A stretch of DNA of 39,583 nt from a virus: positions 1 to 39,583 of the IMG/VR virus record IMGVR_UViG_3300020459_000027. One strand, 5' to 3'. Shown here one piece after another: positions 1 through 8,600 of this stretch. The position numbers were made by a program, and so were the translations under genes. The notes beneath the pieces are model-generated. The model did no database searches. It saw nothing but the letters and a program-made list of their open reading frames with translations, and had not been told where the DNA came from. Position 1 is the first letter of the stretch. Each line of letters begins with the position of its first letter.

Positions 1-306
1 ATAATAAGTTCCAGGAGAAGATGGAGTCCAAGTAACAGTTCCAGATTCAGCACCATTGTTAGTTACACCAGATGCACCACTACCAGTACCAGTAGTATTT
101 GCTGTCTTAATCCAGAATGGATGTCCACCAACACTTACATTGAAATCAATAGTGTCTCCAGCAACACAATTTATTGTTAGATTGTTTCCACTAATACTTC
201 CACTACCGTCAGTTCCATTAAGTACATAAGCAGAAGCACCACTATTAGTTACTGAAATAGAATAGTTACTTGGTGATCCTCCACCAGTATTAGTAACTGT
301 TACTTT
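1..306 (-). other. Second cupredoxin-like domain (C-terminal, truncated by window edge)
   Basis: Residues about 725-826 resemble the first domain: YVLNGTDGSGSISG against YTISGTDANGSVSG, then LTINCVAGDTIDFNVSVGGHPFW with His786 matching His349. The window ends at GTVTWTPSSPGTYY, just where a Cys-x2-His-x2-Met cluster would be expected. Such domains recur in cyanophage structural proteins as I recall them. Whether this copy keeps all copper ligands cannot be seen here. Confidence 0.65.
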
Positions 307-2478
307 ATAGTCTCTTCTTTCTCCAAGGTTAAATGTATCCTTCTTCATCTGCGCTCTCATCAATGAGTTTGCATCTGGAGCATTAGGAGAATCTTCTACT
401 CTAGGAAATTCAAATTCATAAACATCATTGACTTGTGGACTTAGGTATGCATACTCTGCATTTGTCAACTGGAAAACAATATTACTAGTTCCAGCATTAG
501 TCTTCATTCTATAATGAGTTTCAGTACTCTGATCAGTTAGGAATCTTGTAGTAGCAGCCTTTTCACTGATAGTATTAGCATTCAACCAACCTCCTACTGG
601 AGTTGTTGCTATAGAAGTATCATCATCAAAATCAGCAAATTGATATCTTCTCTCTGCAGCCCATTTAGCACATACTTTACCTTCACCTGTACCTGTTGCT
701 CCATCATGAACCTGTCTGAAAATAGCAGCCATTCCAGCTACGATTGGAGAAGAGAATGATGTTCCATTTATAGTGTCATGATTACCAGCACTATAATTGT
801 CAGCAGTAACAGTATTTGATGCCCAATCATATCTTGGGATCAATAAATTTTGTCCTGGTGCATATGCAGTAACAGCATCACCATAGTTGGTGAAATCTGC
901 AAAGGTTAGTTTATTATTAGTACCTACTTTTAGAGCACCTACAGTAATGATATCAGATACATCAGCAGATCCATATCCAACTTCTTCTCCTCTTCTGGAG
1001 TAACCATCTGTATATGTAATTTCTGCATCAAGTTTTGATGCCTGACCAGAATTTCTAGATCCGTATACAACTTTAGTATTTACAGGACCATAATCAACGT
1101 CAGCATTTTGATCTGGATCAAAGAAATCTAATCCGTTACCAGCAGCTCTACAAACAGTAACACCTTTCAGCATTCCTAATTTATATTCACCATCATCTAT
1201 CTGTTGATCACCACTACCACTTGCTGTAGATGATGATTCCTCAACAGTAATATCGCCATTCATACTGGCGTGTGCTTGACAGAAATACTTGAAACCACCA
1301 GATGCTTTTCCTACAAGAGCAGTTCCAGTATCAAATACAACATTTCCACCACTAGCAGTACCAGCACCAGTCACACCAGCAGCAGCTAATCCTGCATTAT
1401 ATGACGCTCCACCAGTCTGAACATGGAATGGATGACCAGCTGCATTCATTGTGAATGTTAGGGTGTCTCCTTTCTTGACTGTAATTGTTGGGTCTGATCC
1501 CGATACTGATCCATTAGCATCAGTTCCACTAATAGTATAGTTTGAACTACCTGATGCAGTAACTGTGAAGTTATAGTTTTGTCCAACATGTCTTTCATTC
1601 CTATCAACATATGGTTCTTTTGGGTTTGGCCAAGTATTACCAAAACTACAGTTGACTACAGAAGGTCTTGGTCTAGTATTGCCATCTAAAGTATTTCCTT
1701 TGAATCCTGCATGATCTGGATCATTATGATTATAAACCGCATCATATGCACTTCTTATGGTAGACAAAGACATGCTACCACCATCATCACTAATTCTAAG
1801 TGAATAGATTCTTGCTTTGTTTGCTACACCAGCATTGATTCCAGCAGCACATATAGCAGCATTAGTACCATGACCATCTCTACTTACACTACCTGTAGAT
1901 GATGGTTCGTTTGTATTACCAGTATTATTTGGAGTGAATAGAGAACTAGAGAGTTCGTATACCCTATAGTCACCCTGTTCTGAAGTACCGTTTAGGTTTG
2001 CTTTGTTATCTGGACTGAATAGTTCTGGATGCAATCCAACGTTGACTCCTGTTGGTCTACTAGCACCTCTAACACCACTGTCTAAAATATAGATATCTAC
2101 TTCATCACCTTCATTAGTTGCTGAGTATGATCCTACATTACCAGCACTAACACTAGCAGAGTAATCTAATCTAGTAATAGCATCTAAATGCCAATAACTT
2201 GTACTAGAAGATCCTGGAACAGAAGTCGTTCTAGTTCCATATAACTGGAAATTTTCATGGTCTAAAACTGATGCACCATGATCCAACTCATCAATTTTAG
2301 TTTTGAACTCTACTTGATTGTATTGTGACAGATCAGTGTCAAATATAATTGTATCTTGACTAACGAGAATCTTTACCAGCGAAGAACCACCAACCTTTGC
2401 AACAACGTCATCGGCAACTTGTTGTAAGGTTTTTGAATTAGACGCTGCTTTGGTTAGTAGTACTTTATTAGTTGCCAT
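1..2478 (-). CDS. Subtilisin-like (S8) serine protease with inserted cupredoxin-like domain, 3' partial
   Basis: At least 826 codons, open at the left edge. I translated the whole stretch and found one frame without stops. Seen: catalytic Asp133 in YILDSGV, His203 in DGHGTN, oxyanion Asn448 in RAAGNG and Ser574 in NGTSFSSPIVAGMAA, the four S8 signatures. The His-Ser distance is 371 residues against about 157 in subtilisin. Most of the excess is a domain at about 300-412 with cupredoxin features (His349, Cys400, His403, Met406). A second such domain starts near residue 725 and runs off the window. No signal peptide or obvious I9 propeptide is seen; the N-terminal 100 residues are of unknown role. 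The start ATG overlaps the preceding 72-residue gene by 11 nt. Its place at the end of the baseplate operon suggests a virion protein that may cleave host surface or phage proteins; that is inference. The family call is firm, the function is not. Confidence 0.9.
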   Translation of the reverse strand, partial: MATNKVLLTKAASNSKTLQQVADDVVAKVGGSSLVKILVSQDTIIFDTDLSQYNQVEFKTKIDELDHGASVLDHENFQLYGTRTTSVPGSSSTSYWHLDAITRLDYSASVSAGNVGSYSATNEGDEVDIYILDSGVRGASRPTGVNVGLHPELFSPDNKANLNGTSEQGDYRVYELSSSLFTPNNTGNTNEPSSTGSVSRDGHGTNAAICAAGINAGVANKARIYSLRISDDGGSMSLSTIRSAYDAVYNHNDPDHAGFKGNTLDGNTRPRPSVVNCSFGNTWPNPKEPYVDRNERHVGQNYNFTVTASGSSNYTISGTDANGSVSGSDPTITVKKGDTLTFTMNAAGHPFHVQTGGASYNAGLAAAGVTGAGTASGGNVVFDTGTALVGKASGGFKYFCQAHASMNGDITVEESSSTASGSGDQQIDDGEYKLGMLKGVTVCRAAGNGLDFFDPDQNADVDYGPVNTKVVYGSRNSGQASKLDAEITYTDGYSRRGEEVGYGSADVSDIITVGALKVGTNNKLTFADFTNYGDAVTAYAPGQNLLIPRYDWASNTVTADNYSAGNHDTINGTSFSSPIVAGMAAIFRQVHDGATGTGEGKVCAKWAAERRYQFADFDDDTSIATTPVGGWLNANTISEKAATTRFLTDQSTETHYRMKTNAGTSNIVFQLTNAEYAYLSPQVNDVYEFEFPRVEDSPNAPDANSLMRAQMKKDTFNLGERRDYKVTVTNTGGGSPSNYSISVTNSGASAYVLNGTDGSGSISGNNLTINCVAGDTIDFNVSVGGHPFWIKTANTTGTGSGASGVTNNGAESGTVTWTPSSPGTYY
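1243..1581 (-). other. Cupredoxin-like domain nested in the S8 catalytic domain
   Basis: Residues about 300-412 of the protease. It reads as a beta-rich domain: YNFTVTASG, TITVKKGDTLTFTMNAAGHPF, then FKYFCQAHASMNGDITV. The ligands expected for a type 1 copper site are His349 and the C-x2-H-x2-M cluster Cys400/His403/Met406, the amicyanin-like spacing. It sits between SFGN (278-281) and the strand leading to AAGN (438-448). In subtilisin that link is about 30 residues and its first part lines the S1 pocket. Copper binding is inferred from ligand pattern only. Confidence 0.75.
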
Positions 2479-2686
2479 TCTTCTTAAGGAATTCCGTTAG
2501 TAACGTTTTTATTTCAGAGACTTCTGCTTTGAGATTATTTATATCGCTAACTGCATCTTGAAATTTCACGTTCTGATTTTTAGATTGCATGTATCTCTGA
2601 TATGCAGTCTTATCTGTATTGATTACAGATCCCTTTGAGGGATCTTTGAGAAGGTCGCTTTGACCTTCTATTCTAAAGTTTGGCAT
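2468..2686 (-). CDS. Small coiled-coil virion-locus protein, 72 aa
   Basis: Short protein starting MPNFRIEGQSDLLKD and ending in a heptad-like helix (VSDINNLKAEVSEIKTLLTEFLKK), suggesting a coiled coil. The middle is polar and Lys/Gln-rich. The ATG follows the stop of the 2,867-residue gene with no gap (TAA then ATG), and its own 3' end overlaps the protease start by 11 nt. This implies translational coupling along one transcript. I know similar small proteins beside tail genes in cyanomyoviruses but no function; a chaperone or connector for the neighbouring fibres is possible. The existence of the gene is well supported by the packing. Confidence 0.8.
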   Translation of the reverse strand: MPNFRIEGQSDLLKDPSKGSVINTDKTAYQRYMQSKNQNVKFQDAVSDINNLKAEVSEIKTLLTEFLKKNGN

Positions 2687-5600
2687 TTATGCAGTAGCAA
2701 TACATCTAAAGTCTTCAAGTTTAGGAACAAACGCAGGTCCCCTAGTGGTGTTCTGTTTCATAATAATCTTCACGGCAAATCTATCAAATTCTGGTAGATC
2801 TTCAGCTGTGAATTTATATTCTTTGAATGAATCAGGATCTTCTGCGAGTGGATCTAAAACATTTGAATCATCAACTTCAACTACTTCATAATCATCAGCA
2901 AGACCACTGTATTCTTCATCAAAATCTACAGGGAATATATCAGCCTCTGCAACTGCTAATGTAGTAGGTGCAGTACTGCTACCAACCGCAGTAACTTTGA
3001 ATTTGAATCCACTACCTAATCCATCTCCATCGAAGTTTGGATCAAGTGTAAGAATTTCTCCTACTGCATATCCTTGACCAGCACCATTGATAGCAACAGA
3101 AACTACTGATCCATTTGTAACAACAACATCTACGGTTGCAGAGTTACCTACGCTTGGTAAAGTTGTTGGAGAATCAGCAGAGTATAATACTGATTGAGCA
3201 GTTCTTGTAAGAGTTCCACTATTAGGGTTGTATGTATTACCACCCGACTCTAGTGTAACTGTTGATAATCCATTTCCACCACCACCTTGTGCATCATCTA
3301 TGGTTATTGTTGGTTTCTCAACAAATTTGGATCCCCTATTAGTAATAAGAATACTCTTGAGATTATTAGCTGTTGTATCAATAATTGGAGTTGCAGTTGC
3401 TCCATTATTAGGAGTAATTGTAATTGTAGGAGCAGTAGAATAACCTGATCCTTTCTCTACAACTTTGATTTCTCTCAAACTAGAAGTAGAAGTATACTTA
3501 GGATTGAAATACTGCCAAGGTTGAATAGCCATATTCTTATCAGAAGAAACAGGCTTGATCTTATACATCAACTGAACATCTTTATTATCAAACATGTTAG
3601 CAGTAATCCTAACATCAATATTCTGAGCAGGATTCTCAAGAGTTACAACCTTAGTCTGATACTTCGCACTATGTGCTCCCACAGCACTTTCTTCCTCATT
3701 CCTGTAGAGATATCCTCCACGATTTATTGTATCTGTATGAATATAGAAAACATCAGAACCGCCAAGAACAATGAATGCAAATGGAGTCTGTTCTGGACTT
3801 CCAACAACTTCTGGTCCGAATCTTTGTCCTTGTTTCAGTACAACTGTACTACCATTGAGTTTATCTACATCAGGAACTTTTAGATATCTTACATCAATAT
3901 AATTTTCTTCTTGATTGACTCCTATAATTTCTGCTTCTATCAAACCAGTAAGTGCTTGAGATGTTGTAGCAGAAGCACTATAGTCTCTAGTACCATTAGC
4001 ATCAGTCTTATAGATGTTGATTATTCTTTGACCAACACTCAATGATTGTCCATTATTAGATATTGGACCTAGAGTACTTTCTCCACCACCTGCAGGAGTA
4101 GTCTCAAATGGATATATCCTATAAACCTTATAACCAAACCTCTCATCATCATGAGAAGGTCTATCAATTCTATTAGATGTTGCATAAAGATTGACTCTTT
4201 CAAGATCTAATACTGGAGATACTGCATCATTGCTAGTACTCATTGTCACATTATATGCTAGAGACTTACTACCTCTATTTTGATAGACTTCATTTATTTC
4301 AGAAAGTATCTGATAGTTATCTTGAAGATATGCATTTTCTCCAGGTACAACAGAGAATGTGTGTTGTGTCAAATCACTAGCATTATGATAATCAACTGAT
4401 GATGATTTCAATGCAGTAATTGTATGATTTACTGAATTGCTTGCAAACTGAAGAATACCTATTTGAGGTTGTAGAACTTGGAACTGCTTATTTTTAGAAG
4501 CCCAAACATAATCACTACCACATCTTCCACTTTCAGTTGCTTGATCATACTCATTATTAGAATCCTTAGGCAATTTGATGCAATAAGTATCTAGTCCAAC
4601 ATTACTGATTTGATGCACTGAATTCAATTTAGAAACAGCAATACCATTTGCTAAAGGATCTACAGATCCAACACCTGTAACACCTTTCAATACAACATAA
4701 TCACCATTAGTCATGCCATGATCTCTATGATGAATCATAACAACTCTTGGGTTAGCACCAAATAGATTTTCTGCATATTCTGCAGGAGCAGTTGCACTAG
4801 TGAAGATTCCCTCACCGACATTAGCCTGACCTCTATAAGAGAGTTTATTAGTTTCTAAAGGTTGCTTATCTAGTAGTTCTGGTTGTATTCTTCCATTCTG
4901 GAATTCTACAGTAGCAGTAGAATTAGTGACGAATTTTGCTCTATTGAGAGTAAACTTGACATCTTCAAATTGATCAGCAGTCCAGACTGTAGAGTTCTGT
5001 GACTTGAATAATGATCCAAGATAAGGTTGAGTAGAAACTCTTTGAGTAGATCCAATCTCATTTTCACCCAATCTAGAAATATACATGTTGTAATCAATAC
5101 TATTTGATATTACAACAAACGCATACTCTCTATTATTCTCAAGATATATTGGAGCCTCAAATTGGAATGTAGTAGCAGAAGTTGCATCTTCCGATGTAGA
5201 TACACCCATATCAACTGAAGGAGACTCATCTCTTATCTTAGTAACAGCAAGTGCTCCTGTACCAGTACCAGATATAGAAACTGAAGGTTCTGAAGTATAA
5301 CCAGATCCAGAATTAGTTACAATTATATCAATTATTTTATTACTTACAGGATCAATATTTGCAGTAGCAGTTGCTTGAACACCACCCACCTGCTGAGGAG
5401 CACCTATAATAACAGACGCTGTAGTATAGTTACTACCACCATCTGTCATCTCAACACTATTGACTATAGATGTAGATTTTGAAATCTTTGTTACTGCAGT
5501 TGGTTCTGGGAATCTTTGGATAGATAGAACTTCGTCTTCTACAAATGTTTTACCATTATGATTATCTAATAGTAAACTATAAACAGTATTTCCAAAATTA

Positions 5601-8600
5601 GTTGTAGCAGTTGTTCCTTCTATACTTAGATTGGATTTGACTGTACCAGTAGCACCTGATGTCAATCCAATAATAGTTTCACCAGCAACAAAGTTTATAG
5701 GAGCATCACTAATAACTTTCAATGTTGTATCTGGATTGATAGTAGTTGTACTAAATGGAATTGCCTTCTTACCAGGAGTTCCCTGTAAAGTTTCAGTTAG
5801 ATAACATGAAACTGGTACAGTCATACTCTTGTTCTTGAAGAATACTTCCAAACTAGACATAAACATACCATCTTCAAATCCTTCAACCATAAAGGTTTGT
5901 GCGACAGGATCAGACCAATTTTCTGTAATAACATTTTCAGTTACACTGGTTCTGACACCATCAATAAATTGTACTGAATCAGAATCACCAACAGATCTTT
6001 GAGCAATAACAGGAACCCTTGTAGATGTAATAGTTCTTTCAGTAGTCTCAAGAAGACCCATTGCAAAGTATTCTTTTTCTGCAAATGTATCAACTTGATC
6101 CTGAAGATCACTATTGGTAGAACTAGAAGTTAGTCTTAGTGTTCTTTCTCCAACTCTAAACTGTCTCTGTGGACTAGTAGTATCATAAATTAGATCTTCA
6201 AATACTCCAGTATAAGTTTGATATGAATATGCATCATCAGAAGAACTTTGTGATACTCTTCTTCTATCTAATTCAGTACCAGAAATTCCTCTAGTAGCAA
6301 GTGTTGATATAGTTCCATCATCAAATGTTCCAATTGGAGCATGTCCATTAGGAATAACAAATACACCACTTATATTACCATTATCGTCTGTAACTATTGG
6401 TTGTCCAAATCCTTTAGGAGAGTTTAGAGCAAACCCAGTATATGATGAATCAGGACATACCCATGAGTTTACATCAATACCTTCAAAGAATGCATAGATT
6501 CTTGTATTGGGTTTCATTGCTGTTACTGAGAAAGCAACTTCCCTTGATCTCATAAATGGTTGGAATGCAACTCCAATTACACGGTTTCCAAAATTCTGAC
6601 GAACAGTATCGAAACCAGACATTGTGTTTCTAGTTCCAGTCCTTGTTCTGGTTCTGGTTCTACCTGTAACAGTAGAATTAACAGTTCTATCAACACCAAC
6701 AACAACTGCCGTATCAGAACCAGTAGGCATTTGACCATTCCGTGAATTGTCACGTGAAGTTGTTGAACTAGATGCAAGAGTTTGTGATCCACTCCAAGAA
6801 GTCTGCCATTCATTCCAAACAGTACCAAGGACTCCTCTTTCATCTGCCATATTTGATATGGTATCAAAAAGATTATTATCTTGCACAACAAGATCTGGTC
6901 TTGATACAGTATCCTTCCACTCATCAATATCAGGATTCATCTGTAGATTTCCTTTATATTGGAAAACTAGGAATGGGTTGAGGTTTACTGTTTCTGTAGC
7001 ATATGGGTTCTTGATAACTTCTTCATCAGTATAATTGAGAGTTACAATAGAACCTGATTTCTTATATCCTTTAGCTGATCTAGAATCATCATCTGTTAGT
7101 TTCTCAGAAAGATGAACTTCACTAGTAAAGTGCTGAGGTCTCAATTGCTGAGTCTGCATGTCAATAGAACATTTATATTCTGTTGACCAAGTATCACCTA
7201 CATTATGACCAGCAAAACTATCAACTACAATACCAGACTTGAATCTATCAAGTCCACTCTTAGCATCTTTGATAGTAACATTCAATGTATCTTGCTCTAG
7301 TAAACTAAGAGTAGTGTAATACTCCATAGTTTCTATACGTCTATCAAGTTCACGAATATCCTTCATTGTATAACGTCTATGGTTATACGACTTGATCTTT
7401 ACATCTTTAGGACTAAAGGTATAAGCAGGAATATCTAAATCAAATAGTCTTATAGAATCCTGAATTGGATTTGGATATTGTGGAATTGTAGAAGGAACTC
7501 CTTGTACAACTTCAAAGGAACCTTTCTTAGTCAAATATATACTATCTTTTCTTGGTAGATAGAAATCATAAGTGAAATCAATAGATTCATTAGGTGTAGG
7601 AATAAATGTTTCAATATTTGTATATAAAAGAGCACCTATTTCATTATTATCCTCTGCACCAGCAATTTGACCTGGATCACCATCATTAGGTGATAATCTA
7701 AAATCAACACAATCTCTAAGAGCCATTATGCCTTCTTTCTCTGAGAAGTATACTGGAACATCTGCATAATCCAATGTTAGATTTGATGCATTGATATATG
7801 AATCAACTGAGAAGAATTGACCATCATTCTGATGATCAAAATAATCAAAGTCTATCAATAATTGTCCAGCTGGTTCTTCTGTTCCACTCTTTCTTACAAT
7901 TCTTGCTATATCATAGAAGTTATCTCTTTGACCATTATCAAAGAAGAATCTATCTTTTATATCAATGTCATTTACAGAAGCAAGAGCATCTGGATCATTA
8001 GACATATGGACTGCATTCAATTTAAATCCATCAGTTTTCTTTAGATTTATAATTGAATCAATTCTAAAAGTTGAAACTGGTAACAGAGCATTCTTTAGGA
8101 TCTTTGATCTTGGTTTAGCATTTCTAATTACTATAGGAGCCTGAATCTTTATTACTGCATTTGACCATTCAGAAGGAAGACCTGACCATGTAACTTGAGA
8201 ATTTACAGATGAAGATGCTAAAGTTCTAGAAAATTCATAAGATGATAGGTTTAGTACATCACCATTTTCTAAACCTGTACTAGTACTCTTATCTTTTACT
8301 ATTGCAATATAATTTGAAGAAGAGAATCCAGCAAAATCTTTATTATCTCCTTGTAAGTTGAATGTCAGAGTTTTTCCAGCACTAACTGTACTAGAGAAGT
8401 TCTTTACGCACTTTACAGTAAATCCACTCTTAGATTGATCCTTAGCAACAGTCTTCACGACTTGATCAGGACATCTGAATATCAAAGAACTACGACTTCC
8501 ATCATTTATCTGTGCTTCAATTTTGACTACTTGAGCATTTGTTATGCTGTCAATCAGTGGACCTTGAATGTATATTCTTCCAGGTGTACCACTATGAACA

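Noticed and set aside
6577-6927. Alternative minus-strand 116-residue frame within the 2,867-residue gene
   Set aside because: Low-complexity shadow frame without start signals inside a strongly supported gene.
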